The position numbers and the translations under genes were made by a program. The notes beneath the pieces were generated by a model. That model did no database searches and was not told the origin of the DNA. It was given only the letters and a program-made list of their open reading frames with translations. Positions 33,601 through 44,900 of a stretch of 64,000 nt of DNA are shown piece by piece (position 1 is the stretch's first letter; each line of letters starts with the position of its first letter). This DNA is from Symsagittifera roscoffensis (Eukaryota > Xenacoelomorpha > Acoela > Convolutidae). Where the stretch lies: NCBI RefSeq assembly GCF_963678635.1, contig NC_087067.1, positions 41,126,379-41,190,378 of the forward strand. Reading direction: 5' to 3'.

Positions 33601-34800
33601 GCAGCCTTTTACGCTGATTTGAGTACTAATTAAGCCTGTCTGTTTCCCCTCCTAACAGGTAACGCTGTTAACTTGAGAGTTATTGCACCGCAAGTCGGAA
33701 ATTAGTCCAACGTAACGGGGGAATTAAGGGTCTTTGGAGGGGTAAGGGGTGCTTTTTTCGAAGGTAACTGAAGAAACGGGATATCCTTAAACGGGTAAAA
33801 TGAGGGAAATTAATTTCCGTGACTTTCCAATTTTCCTCAATTTTTGAGATTTTTTTTCCTTTTCGGGACGCTAAGAAACTCCTGTGGTGATCTTAGTGTT
33901 TAGCAGAGAGTCAAACCTTGTCTACGCATCCCATTTTCAAAAAATTGCCTCGAGGAAAAAGAAGGGGCTAAATGGTATAAGATCTTGTTTTCCCACCGCG
34001 TTAATTGGCTTGCTTTGTTCGTTTCCCAGTTAATTTTGTCTTTCATGACACTATTTGGTCTCTAGCAGAAAATGTCGTCTCTTCAAGACGCCTGCTGTGA
34101 ACACAAAGGATGCTCTATGTCACTTACAATTTTCTCCGTTCCAAAAAACACCGAAATAATTAATTCCTCGCTCCTTTTTCAAAATTGTTCCCTCCCTCCC
34201 TTAAGTTCAGAAACATTCGCAATTATTGCATCTTTTTCACCACTTCATAAGAAAGGTAGCGGCAAAAAACGCTGATTGCGCGTTGCACCTCTAAATTTAA
34301 CCCCACTCTAAATTTACTCTTTTTGCCCCTCCCTCATTTTGTATGATTTTTCTTAGGATGAAATTTTCAAGTATAACTGGGCAAACACCACGGTGGAATG
34401 TGTCAAAGTTAGCCTTTATTTTCCATCAATACTTCAATATTTTATCCTCCTAGGCTTGGTACGTTTGCATAAACAGTGTAAAAATTTGGTGCATTTTAGA
34501 AAATACAATCGAATTTACGCCCGCCGTACACTTGTTTTACAAGCTATGACAAGGATTAATCTTTTTCTTACATTCGACTCCCAGCATCCAAGTGTAGGAA
34601 TTTAAACAGGTCAGTAAATCAAAATTAGACCATAAACATCGGAACACTTTTTCTGAGTGTTCTTGAAGAAATTAAATGGGAAGCCTTCTTCGAGCAAAAA
34701 CTATCCGCTTAGCTCAACCGATTTGGTTAGTGTGCCATAAAAAGCACATTTTGATGAATCATAACAAAAAGTAACAACAAAAAATTACTTGGTGCAATGT
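30690..34800. other. 4 kb without a firmly supported gene
   Basis: Candidate open frames: 31207-31515 (102 residues, cysteine-containing, somewhat raised G+C), 31667-32032 (hydrophobic, ending in NCIYCMKDYL) and 34072-34275 (Cys-rich start, with a possible donor GTAGCG at 34256). None has a clear partner exon, homology or poly(A) signal, so none is called. 32250-32660 is less AT-rich than its flanks but is closed in all useful frames. Confidence 0.35.
32529..32535 (-). promoter_or_regulatory. TATA-like box on the minus strand
   Basis: TATAAAA on the minus strand, inside GAAAGTATAAAATAGCG. Downstream on that strand (lower coordinates) no long frame is found, so this may be chance or the promoter of a non-coding or multi-exon transcript. 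Confidence 0.25.
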
Positions 34801-34803
34801 AAA

Positions 34804-34885
34804 TGGTGTTCCGACCTCTGACATGGTGTTCAGACCTCTGGTGTTCCGACCTTTGCTGTTCCGACCTCTGGTGTTACGACCTCTG
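34804..34885 (+). repeat. Minisatellite, about 17 bp unit, five copies
   Basis: Successive units of TGGTGTTCCGACCTCTG with small changes. The unit contains GTTCCGAC, the core of the family H sub-terminal repeat, and the array stands 230 bp before a family H copy. The flank is shared with 7080-7200, which has a single unit (GATGTTCCGACACC). Confidence 0.85.
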
Positions 34886-35114
34886 AAAGATTTGTAATCG
34901 AGTTTTTTTTTCAGTTTAGAATTTTTTTCTTAATTTTTTTTTTAATTTAGCGAGTGAAGCAAGCGAGTAGAGAGCGTAAACCGTTTCAATAATTTTTCAC
35001 ACTAAAGCTTGATGTAGTAATTTACCAATACGAAATCAAAAAGTTGTATAGAAGTTAACCTGAAAATGGAAAATAAATTGTTTTCTTTTTTTGCCTTTAA
35101 AAAAATAAGTTTTT

Positions 35115-35656
35115 GTTCCGACTTTCGATACGAAAGTAACGGAATATTTGTGCTCAGGGTGGGTTTTTTTTCTTCAGACAAATTTCGACTTTTTAACTAG
35201 CCATTTTTTACGGAACTTTTTTATATCATTCAAAAGGTATTGTTGTCCTGAGCTTAAATTTGAAAAGATATTTCACCTGTGATTATTTTTCGTAAAGTTA
35301 TGAGGGTTTAACGATTGCCATTTTGGCCATTTTGACCAATTTGGGACAATTAGCGCGCGATATAATTCGCGCTATTAACGCGTAAGCGGAGATTTAAACC
35401 GACCTAGAAATCCTTCCAAATTGTTTGAACGAAGCTTGTTTGCCATAATTGATTTGTTACAAGGAAAGAAATCTAGCTTTTTGTACTTTATATGGCGTGT
35501 GGGGGGATGATTTTCATGAACAATTTCAAATTTTTGAAAAAAAAATTTCATTTTATTTTAGTTCATTTAATTTTTTTATGTTATTACTGCTGCTTCATAA
35601 ACCTTAAACGGTAGTCGGAACATTCAGGGCTTCTCTCTGATACGAGCAGTCTTGTT
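35115..35656 (+). mobile_element. Family H copy, near full length
   Basis: 542 bp: GTTCCGACTTTCGATACG start; GGTGGG; CGTAAAGTTATGAGGG; GCGCGCGATATAATTCGCGC; then GTAGTCGGAACATTCAGGGC, a worn hairpin and GATACGAGCAGTCTTGTT. Good reference copy with copy 9318-9812. Confidence 0.8.
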
Positions 35657-36736
35657 CAGTTTTGTTATGCTTTTTGAATAATGCATGTTTGGAGCTCATC
35701 AGGTCCTTAATTTCATGGATGATTGGTTTCAATAAAAGTTCATGATGGTAGGCGCAAACTTAGGATTTTCTCGAGGGAGTGAAATTTCAAAAAAAAAACG
35801 AAGTTGGTCAACATTTGATTTTCTCAGCTCTCCGCGAACATTATAGAACCGGGACCCCTATGATGCAGGCAAGTTTTTAAAAAAAAAAAAAACTCTGCCA
35901 AGTTTTTGGAGTTTTGACCAAAACAATGAATTTTTTTTTTCAACGAGCGTTCACCCTTAAAGCTAGTATATATTGACGCCTAACGCAACTTTAGAGCAGT
36001 TTTAGTATTGAACTGACAAAAATTAATGTCATAAAAAGTATCTAAGGAAGTGTAGGGCTTTGTGGTCATTGTGGCGGTCAATTAGTCGAAATCATGAGGG
36101 GGACGCTAAATTAGCTACTGATGGTAGGTCGCTTGATTTTTTTTTGATGTGTTTAGTGGTTTAAGGTGTATTTTGAGGTTTGGGGCGTACATACCACCCT
36201 GATAGTTTTCATTTTGCACCAAACAATCTAGCTTAGAAGCGGTATTATCCATGCCTTTCTCTCCTCTCCCAGCTTGTTATGCTAATCTGTCCGGTTAGAG
36301 GAATGGTTTGACTGAAATAAGTATTACTGTTTTCAGAATCGGTTCTAATCCCAGCCTCGCTTTTTGATTTCGAACAGGTAATACCATCCGCTTTTAATAA
36401 CTTTTATCCACCCACCGTACTTCACAAAATGCCGCAGTCGATCACAACATAGCCTTTAGTCCTGATTTCAAGCAACACTTTTGGATTTTAACTTAAAAGC
36501 ACGTCAACTGTGAACTTGACTTTCTTAATTGTTATTATTGTTATCAATTAATTTCTATAAATGTTTACTTCGATGATCTTAACTTCGCAAATTGTTTTAG
36601 AAACTAGGTGAAAATATTTAATCTATTTTATCATCCGATTTTATTTTTGAAATTTAGACTGCACTGCACCTAGGAGTTCAAAAAGCTCATTCATGGCCGT
36701 TTTAATTTAGAGCTCAAATGTAATGCTCAAGTTCGC
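35657..36736. other. Intergenic sequence before the LRR gene
   Basis: No gene. A family C-like end (GGATTTTCTCGAGGG) occurs near 35763 without a partner. Confidence 0.4.
36278..36356 (+). mobile_element. tRNA-like segment, possible SINE head
   Basis: GTCCGGTTAGAGGAATGG could be a D-arm/A box and GAATCGGTTCTAATCCC a B box, about 50 bp apart as in a tRNA gene. It cannot be folded cleanly into a whole tRNA, so a SINE or tRNA relic is more likely. Confidence 0.3.
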
Positions 36737-37354
36737 CAGCAGATTTAGGATAAAGGGGGGACGCCCCCTCCCACCAAGGATTCGACCCCATTGCCGACTC
36801 AAATTTTTGTACTATTTTAAGATCTCCATTTTTGGCTGACGGACCCGTATTTTTTTAATGGCGCCTTTGGCGCCAATATATACTAAGGCTCTTTTTCCTC
36901 CCCCCCCCCACCTGCAAATTTTTACATGTAAATTTGTTGTTCATATTGTCTGATTGTTATGAAAATTTACATGCAGACTAATAAGGCCACGACAAACATA
37001 TTTGGTCCTCATACTCAACCTCGTAAATCCACTCGGTATACCAATATATTGAAGCTCGTGTGAGGTGGGGGGGGGGGGAGGAAAAAGAGCTTATACTAAA
37101 TTTGAGAGGGAAACGTGCGCCGAAAAAAGCGTTTTTGCGGTCAAAATTTTCCAAAAAGTGCCCAAAACGCTTTTTTTGGTCGTTTTTTTGAAAAATTTGC
37201 CTGTGGCGCAGAAAATGTGGTCAAAATAGGTTCTTTATAGTGATTTGGGGGAGCTCAGAAAATAAATTTGGCCGAACTATAAAAAAAATCGAAAAACTTT
37301 TCGAAATTGTTTTGAACATCTGCCCCCTCGAGAAAATCCTAGACCCGCTCATTC
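36737..37354. mobile_element. Family C hAT-like copy with a nested insertion
   Basis: Left end CAGCAGATTTAGG and right end CCTAGACCCGCTC, with family words GGCGCCTTTGGCGCC, GGCGCAGAAAATG and CTCGAGAAAATCC. The interior is split at about 36912 by a block bounded by an inverted repeat (next entry). Flanks AAGTTCGC and AAGTAGCT may be a worn target duplication. Confidence 0.7.
36885..37092. repeat. Inverted repeat with homopolymer arms inside a family C copy
   Basis: Left arm 36885-36912 is a CTCTTTTTCCTC word followed by a C run and ACC; the right arm 37064-37092 is its reverse complement with one missing base. About 150 bp lie between the arms, containing TTTACATG twice. Confidence 0.8.
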
Positions 37355-37496
37355 AAGTAGCTTATGTTTAGGATTCAACAATAGAAAGTTAAAGAACTAA
37401 ATTTACACGGGTTCGATTATTCAAAAAACGTGAAATTCTAGTTAAATGGGTTGATCCCTGAATAGTAACAAAGTACGAAACTCAATCAAAACGATC

Positions 37497-40400
37497 ATGG
37501 TCGACGTATTTACGGTTATTCAAGTTGTCGCCAATATTTTCGTCCCAAACGACAAAAAATGTTCCCCGTGCGAAGTTCCATCCCTGAAAAAGTTCAATTG
37601 CGATTGCACAACAACAACTATAAATTGTGAAAACCGACGAATAACTTCTCTTCCTACCCTCGAAGACGGTTGCATCTTCAAAGGCACTACCGAAATCAGT
37701 TTCGCCAACAACGAAATATCAAAAATTAATCACGACGCTTTCAAAGGACTACAAGTCAAGGGGTCGAGTTCGGGCCAGTTGCGACTCGATTTGTCATCCA
37801 ATAGAATTTCATCAATAGACGAAGAGAGTCTGAACAGCTTATCCAAGTTCACGAGCATTGATTTGAGTAACAACAAGCTTCATTCTTCATCATTTAAAGG
37901 TATTCAAACTTATCAATTTCAGAAGCGAATAAAGATAGCATCCCTAATTTAAAGAATAGGTTGAGTGATATTTCAGAGAAGAAAAACCGCTTTCACATTT
38001 CTAGTCCAATTTTGAGCAAGTTAAATCTAAAATAGATAAAATAACATGAAAAACTGATGTAATAAAATAAAATGAATTTTTTTCTTCTAAAATTTGGGAA
38101 TTTTTCTGTGAAAATCATTCCCCCACACGTCATATAAAGTTCAAAAGGGCAAAGTTCAAAAGGACAAAAAACGTATGGCAAATAAGTTTCGTTCAACCAA
38201 TTTGAAACGATTTCTAAGATGGATTAAATCTCCGCTTACGCGTTAATAGCGCCAAATATTAATTGTCCAAATCGACCAAAATGGCAATCTTTAAACCTCG
38301 ATAACCTTACAAAAATGATCACAGATAAAATATCCTTTGAAATTTAAACTCAAGGTAACATTAATTTTTGAATGATATAAAAAATTCCGTCAAAAAGACT
38401 AGTTAAAAAAAACGAAATTAATCTCACACCGTTCACCGCTGAGCCACAGTGCTATTATATATCGAAAGAGAAGATACTGTTCGCAAACAGAAACAAAATG
38501 AAAAAGAGAGGGGCGTTCAACAGTGCTGAAGTACAACAGTGCCGAAAAAGTCGGAAAAGTTTCAGAATATTTTAAACGCATTCTCAAAAGAGCGGCAAAC
38601 TACTAACGCTAATTAACAAAGAAATTCACTCCAATTTTGGTTCCAAAATGTCTGCAACTGCAAATTAAACAATTATTTTGACGATAAAACGTCCAAGTGG
38701 CAAATTTTCTTGCTCAAATTCTCAAAGTGTCACTTTAAGATTGTTACAATCGCATTTTAATTTTTGATTGCCGCACTTAATACGTTGAAATTTGTTCAAA
38801 TTTTTGGCTCTGTTAAACAAATTTTTTTTTTCGGCCCTGTTTTACTTCGGCACTGTTGTACTGCCCCCAAAAAATACATCAACCTACTGAAAACACTCGC
38901 TCAATTTAAAAGAAAACATCAATTTTTTTTCAAGTTTACTTTAGTTGATAAATTTAAGACAAACACACGCCTTATGTATAAAATGACCAGTTTTTGGTGT
39001 AGTAGAACCGGATTTATTCGCCCTTTACTCAAAATTTAACCGACAACTGAGGAACAGTGCGCACTATTAGTCCCAAATTAGTCAACTTAATTTTTAAATC
39101 TCATTTAAAGCCCATTTAAATTTTCGGAAAATGATAACCGGCAAAATTACTTTTAATTTGGGGCTCAATGCATCAATATTTTTCAACAGGTATCATCAAA
39201 GCAGTTAATTTTCCTACATTCATCAGCATTTATTTCAATTTTCTGATGAACTATTCACATATAATATAGCAAAACAATAAACCAAAAAACTTGCCATGTA
39301 GATTTGAGAAAAAATAGTCCAATTAAACATAAGTGTTTTCTAATGTTTTTATCGAGACAGCAATCAAAACTTAAAAAAATTTTCATTTTTTCCTCATCTT
39401 GGGCTGAATAAAATCATGGAAGATTAGTCAAGACATAATCTGATAATTTTTTCTAATCAACAAAACTTTTCCAAAACTTACTGAAAATATTTTTTAAGGG
39501 TTAGCAAATTTCCGCAAACTTCACAATGTTCCCAAATGCAAAATATATTTTAAAAACATACTTTGAAAAAGTTCGGTGAGACAGCAGATGTTAGCCGAAT
39601 AGTAATAAAATAAACAAGGATCGCATATTCCTGTGCAAGCAGAACAGTATTCTGACCACTCTTTAAAAAACTACAAAATAGTTTTCTTTCAAATTAAAGC
39701 TTTTTGGACTAGGTGTGATGAAAGGATGGGACTGAAAGCTATAGTTAAGCATTTTTAACAGTCGTAGTAAAGAAGGCAAATGGGACAAAAATGTGTAAAA
39801 AATCAAAAAGTAATTTAAAAAATTTAAAATTTTTTTATCTTCACTTGGATTTTGAACTGTTTTGGTTCTCAAAATGGCGCTTAAAACTCGAAAAACTTAG
39901 TTAGTTTTCTTAAAATTAGTTTAAAGGGCTTAAAATAGGCATAGTTACTAGAATTAAGCATAAACATGCTATTGTAAACGACATAAATACTCCTGCTCGC
40001 TCGAGTTAAGATGAAAAACCAAAATTTTCATAGCAGTTTTTCTTGAGGCTGGGAACTTAAATGTTTTTTTTTGTCTTTCGAATCACGACTGTAAGGGCTT
40101 TAAAATGATACATCCTTCATTTTTTTTCCTTGATTATTTGTGGTACCCCATGGTGCGTAGAAAATAATGAAAAAACAAACACACGAATACAAAGTTCCTG
40201 CCCAGTTTCATTGGTCGGATCAAAAAGTTAATGAAGTGATAGAAATGTTTTCATCCGTAAAAATTCTTTGTAGTTACTCAAGTGAACTTAGTTTGAAGAG
40301 ATCTATTTGAAAGTTTTCAGAGTTTCTCTTTTAGGTGACTATTCACGACTTAAAGCATTGCAGGAGTTTGATTTGGGCAGAAACTCTTTAGACAACGTTC

Positions 40401-40624
40401 CGGGTCAATTTTGCCAGATACCTCATCTTCAGTCGATTCACGTTGATGGGAATCCGGGAAGAGCTTTTCAGGATACCTCGAGTTGGCGTGAACTTCCCGA
40501 AGATTTTTGGGACAAAACTTGCCTATCATCTTCAATCAAAATTTCTCCAATTCCAATTTTAACACTCATTATTTCATTACTTATCAGTTGCTATTTAGAG
40601 ATACTTGTAATTAAAAATCTATAG
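37497..40624 (+). CDS. Small leucine-rich-repeat surface protein, two exons
   Basis: Exons 37497-37899 and 40335-40624 give 230 residues; GT-AG intron, phase 1. An N-terminal cap like LRRNT is seen (CSPCEV, then FNCDCTTTTINCENRRITSLP). LRR units follow: TEISFANNEISKINHDAFKG, RLDLSSNRISSIDEESL, SIDLSNNKLHSSSFKG, and after the splice ALQEFDLGRNSLDNVPGQF and SIHVDGNPG. The splice falls inside an LRR, and only the acceptor at 40334 keeps the frame (the AG at 40320 leads to a stop). The protein ends with a hydrophobic segment of about 20 residues (ILTLIISLLISCYLEILVI) and a short tail, suiting a membrane or GPI anchor. A classical LRRCT is not obvious. The signal peptide is weak (MVDVFTVIQVVANIFVP), so an upstream exon may be missing. 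Ligand unknown. Confidence 0.75.
38060..38410 (-). mobile_element. Family H copy in the LRR intron, ends worn
   Basis: Contains CATATAAAGTTCAAAAGG, CCAATTTGAAACGATTTC, the block CTCCGCTTACGCGTTAATAG and AATTCCGTCAAAAAG in family order; hairpin end absent. Confidence 0.65.
38411..39989. other. LRR gene intron sequence
   Basis: No exon or known repeat supported. The words GTGCTGAAGTACAACAGTGC and CACTGTTGTACTGCCCC (38522 and 38850) form a loose inverted pair. Confidence 0.4.
39990..40225 (+). repeat. Dispersed repeat family D, copy 2
   Basis: Collinear with 1015-1260 and 61075-61300: CTCGCTCGAG, GTTTTTCTTGAGGCTGGGAA, AGGGCTTTAAAATGATACAT, TTTGTGGTACC and CGAATACAAAG. Confidence 0.55.
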
Positions 40625-41036
40625 ACATATTTAAATTTTAATTTCGTATCGGTTCTATCTATTTTGTTGTTTCAAAAATTTTATATTTAAACGTTTTATT
40701 ATCTAACAGAATAAGTACAGCATCAAAAACAACATAAGACATTCAATCAACAACACTAGGAATACAGCATAAAAACCATTAAGCAACCGAAACCTGCTTT
40801 CTGTTCGCATTTAACTAATGAAACTAATATTTTGTCCGGTGGCTTTATGAAGAACCCATAGGTCTTTATTTTCTCGCATCAATCAACAATCGAATATCGA
40901 AAATTGTTTTTTTTTTCAAATATAATCTTCAGCCATGAAATAGTTTCACAGCGTTATGATTAATTCTGGAAAGAGTTTAACTCCATTTAGTTTTTGATCA
41001 TTCCATTGCACTTAATGATTCTCCGTGATTCGAAGC

Positions 41037-41399
41037 ATGGCATCGAAATTCTATCGACAAGAGATGCGATGCTTCCTTGAAATAGTCAAAACATCCAATT
41101 GCTGCTACTTCAAATTCCCGTCAAAAATCATTAACAGCAAAGGTGTGCCACTTAAATCCAATTCAATTTTATTCAGTGGAATAGCGAAAAACACATCTGC
41201 GAAGTTGGCAACCAACATTCTCGATTCTAATGTTTTTAAAGATATAACAATTGGACTATATGCTATCTTTTCGAGCAACCTTGATTCTAATTTTTTAACC
41301 GAGTTTCAAAAGATCTGGCTCATATTGGATCTCAATGTCAAAAATTTCAATGTGGCCAAAAATAAACGTTTAGTCGGAGTAAACGACAGATTCGATTAA
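41037..41399 (+). CDS. Orphan protein, 120 residues, single exon
   Basis: ATG 41037 to TAA 41397-41399. AATAAA follows 14 bp later. The protein is mixed alpha/beta-like: MASKFYRQEMRCFLEIVKTS, a polar centre with KNTSAKLATNIL, and a hydrophobic stretch (DITIGLYAIFSSNL) before a basic end. No signal peptide. No family recognised. An earlier GTG in frame (41025) is not needed. It faces the 3' end of Brr2 tail to tail, with about 100 bp between the two poly(A) signals. It could also be the last exon of a longer gene. Confidence 0.45.
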   Translation: MASKFYRQEMRCFLEIVKTSNCCYFKFPSKIINSKGVPLKSNSILFSGIAKNTSAKLATNILDSNVFKDITIGLYAIFSSNLDSNFLTEFQKIWLILDLNVKNFNVAKNKRLVGVNDRFD

Positions 41400-41412
41400 A
41401 GTAAATAACTTG

Positions 41413-41418
41413 AATAAA
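41413..41418 (+). terminator. Poly(A) signal of the orphan gene
   Basis: AATAAA 14 bp after the TAA at 41399. Confidence 0.5.
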
Positions 41419-41516
41419 ATAAGCGAATTGGATTAGTTAGTCTTAGTGTAGCAGAAAATTACATCTACATCTATTTCGAAGAAAAAAGATATCACTTTTT
41501 AAGCTGCGCTGCAATC

Positions 41517-41522
41517 TTTATT
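41517..41522 (-). terminator. Poly(A) signal of Brr2
   Basis: AATAAA on the minus strand (TTTATT on plus), 144 bp past the Brr2 stop. Transcripts of Brr2 and the orphan gene would end within about 100 bp of each other from opposite sides. Confidence 0.6.
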
Positions 41523-41665
41523 GATTTAAGCTCTTTATAAAAAATCGGATGTCCTCATTTTCGAAACTAAATAAAACGTGAATAGTTTCGTGGAAAAAAA
41601 TTGAGGCAAAAAACAGCATTCGGATGTTTTCACATTCTCTCAGTTTTCCAAAAGACCTCTTCGTT

Positions 41666-41911
41666 CTAGTCCGAATCCGATCTGTGTCCTTGACCTCCCG
41701 AGTGTCTCACGTCAATCGTGAACTTATACTCCTGATCACACCCCATGTACGCATCACTCATGAAGTATATTGTATAGTTGTACTGTCCAGCGGAAGGGGC
41801 TACGAAATCTAGCTTCACTTTTGCCTTCTGCGATAGGGTCACTCTTTTGATCGAGATGAGAGAGTTCTTTTTCGGGTCTCCAATCACCACCCACCACCCT
41901 TCTTCTCGTTT
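41666..41911 (-). CDS. SNRNP200: Brr2 exon 14: Ig-like domain and stop
   Basis: 81 codons plus TAG. Codes [59 protein letters not shown] and the acidic SDSD end shared with human. Confidence 0.96.
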   Translation of the reverse strand, partial: KREEGWWVVIGDPKKNSLISIKRVTLSQKAKVKLDFVAPSAGQYNYTIYFMSDAYMGCDQEYKFTIDVRHSGGQGHRSDSD

Positions 41912-44900
41912 CTAAACACTTTCACTCTTTAGATACCTTTAATCTTGGTTGACAAAAAGATTCACACTTCAAACAAAGGTGAACAGGAGCTTCGCACTGT
42001 TTGTGATTCAACACAAACAAAGCATGGCAACCATGCCGTCAGAAAGTGAGACAAAAGCCGCTGAGCCCAAATAATTTTGAAATAACAAAAAAGACTATTT
42101 TTTTTTATTATTTGCATAAGATCGTTTTAGCTTACCAATTCAGACAACTGCCAGTGTTGCATTCGTATCGAAACAAAAATTACGCAGCGGTAACTAAGTC
42201 AACAATACTGAAGCAGGCACCAATTGGACCGAAAAAAATGCCATAAAAGATATCAATTATTTTGAATCACGAAAATCGAAATTGATAATAATTAATACAA
42301 AGGCGAAGCTGCGATTCGCAAAAACAAGCCAGACAACAACAAAAATCAGCTGCTAAATATAAATAAGCCCTGGAAATTAAAGCTTTTCCTGCTACGGATT
42401 CAAGCATACTGAAAAAAACTGCAAATGCTGTGGAGCTAAAGTGGCACCAAATACAAATAGATACATTTTTTATGCTTTTTTGGTTCATTTGATGAATTAA
42501 AAATGCATCAACTGTGTTAATTTATTACTAATCGATTATTAAAGCACATGCTATCAAAAACCCGTAAAGGTGCCTCAAAAATGGCACCAATATTTGCGAC
42601 TTAGGCTGGGAAACAAATCATGGTCGTACTATTAAACTACGCTCGCTACATCTCGCAAGTGTAAACATAAAAACTAGAGCCATCCAGACTAACTTTGCAT
42701 GTAATAAATTGGTAAGCTCAAGGCCAAATTATGCAAAAGATATATTGAGTTGAAAAGTTTCGGATGGAGTTTTTAATTATTGTAATGTTGTTTGAAACAA
42801 ATAGCTTTTATCGGTTCATTTTATGACTGTAAAATACCGAATATTTTTCGCCTTCCGAATTTCAAAAAACAATATATCACCATTTTCACTTTTGTTATTG
42901 GAGAGCGTGATTTTCCTTCCATATAGCAAATGAGTTTAAAGGCGCTTTAAAATTGAAAATCGAAGCACAAAAATATAAATTTATCAAAACTTAAGTAACT
43001 AAGGAAAGTGAAAAACGCATGATAACAAGAAAAACTCAATAGAATTTTCTCAATTTTATCAAAAAATCAATAGACTTTCTCACCTGTGGGAAGAATGGCG
43101 CAATCACAGGTCCTACCACCTCTTCCTCTCTCTCCAAATTCACATTCAGCTGCACTCTACTGCCAGGATGGATACTGTTCGCATCATTGGCCAATTCGTG
43201 AGTCAGCTCTATGTTTGGGTATCTGTTCACGAATCGGGCCACGTCTGCCATCTGTCGTTCAGAGAGAGAAGATAACAGCTGGTCTCGAACTTCATCTTCC
43301 AGGTCCATAACATCAAACACACTTTCTACGCCCTAAATTGAAAACACCGCTACTTTGATTTTATAATTAATTCCAACTTGTGGGCAATACTGAAGCCTTG
43401 AAAAGTTTTATCGGTCACAAAACAGCATTTTAGACATATTAGATTTTTTGATATAGTTTTTACTTAGAGAAACCTGTGAGAAAATTAAATCCGACGTTTC
43501 AGGTAAAATAATTTCGTCCAGACTCATTGACTGAAAAGGATATTGCCAACAATTTTGCTTAAGCTATACTAACAAAAACGCCTCATACTGTAGAAGTCCT
43601 GGGTTTTTCTAGGATGAATTTTTCCATGGATGAATTTTTTCCAGAACAAAACATAGCCAACAGACAGTTGGAAAGAGTCAATAATGACTTGTTCTTTGAA
43701 AAAATCTCAATTTTCCCTCTTTAAAGCTCTTTGAATTATTAGAACAATTTATAATTGAAGTTTTAATTATTTTTTTAAATATTAAAATAACTCAATTTGA
43801 GAAAACTGGATCAAAAGGTAGTTTTAATTCCACTGCGGAATGTGAAAACTAAACTCTACTTTCGAAATCAGCAGTCAATCACTTTTTGTGACCTTAACAC
43901 TTTTGCAGTTCAATAGATGAGTCTGTTTTCCTTTTAACAACGGATATGAACTTAACTTAAAAAAGGAAACAAAAGTCAAACCTCAAAACTAAGCCTGAAA
44001 ACTTTTCCTGAAAAAAAAACGAAAAAGAAATTATTGCGACCTATATAAGAGTCCGAACTACGTTCATCGAATCTTAAAACAAGATGGCGTTAAAGTTCTT
44101 TGAATTTCCCGAACAATTTTTGACTGACACTTTTTTGACCAAATTAATACAATTCGAGAAAACTGGATCAATGGGTGAAACTTTTAATTAGCTAGGAAAT
44201 TCGATAATTAAAATAGTTTTTCGATAGTAGTAATCGATCACGTTTTCTTTATTTTTACACGTTTGTTGTTCAACAATAGAGTTTTCCTTCCTTTCAACAA
44301 AGGAAATGAACTGAACTTCAAAAGTCAAACCGCGAAAAAAAAAATTGAAATGAAATCTTTTAGGACCTTTCCTGAAAAAAATCACCACATATCTCCGACC
44401 TAATGATTAGGAGTGCCACTCACGTCCTCGCAACTGCGACACGGTCACTTAGAAGTTAACTAGTGGCCCAGCTAATGCTAGAAGTACCTGTTTTAATAAT
44501 TTTAATCATATATTGTGCTGATACGTAACTTTCAAAATTGCAAAAAAAATGGACGTTACGCAAAATCTTAGTTATTTCTCTGCTCAAGTAGGGAATTAGC
44601 TGCTTGTTTAAAGTAAAAAACTTCTGCTTGCTCTATCAATTGAATTCTTTAACTCATATTTGGCTGGGTAGTTTTCAAAAAAGTGAAAGATTCCCAAAAG
44701 ACAATCAAAAAATGAAAAATTTAACTTTTCCTAAACCCATAAATTCTTCTCTGCTAAAGCATGGGAACATACTCTTATTCAGGGAAGATAACCACGCCTT
44801 GATTGTAAGATTCAACTGTTAATATGAGATTAAGCAGTTTTCGAGAATTGTGATAAAATTTCTTTAAAAAACGGTTAAAGTGCAAAAAATGGATTTTCCC

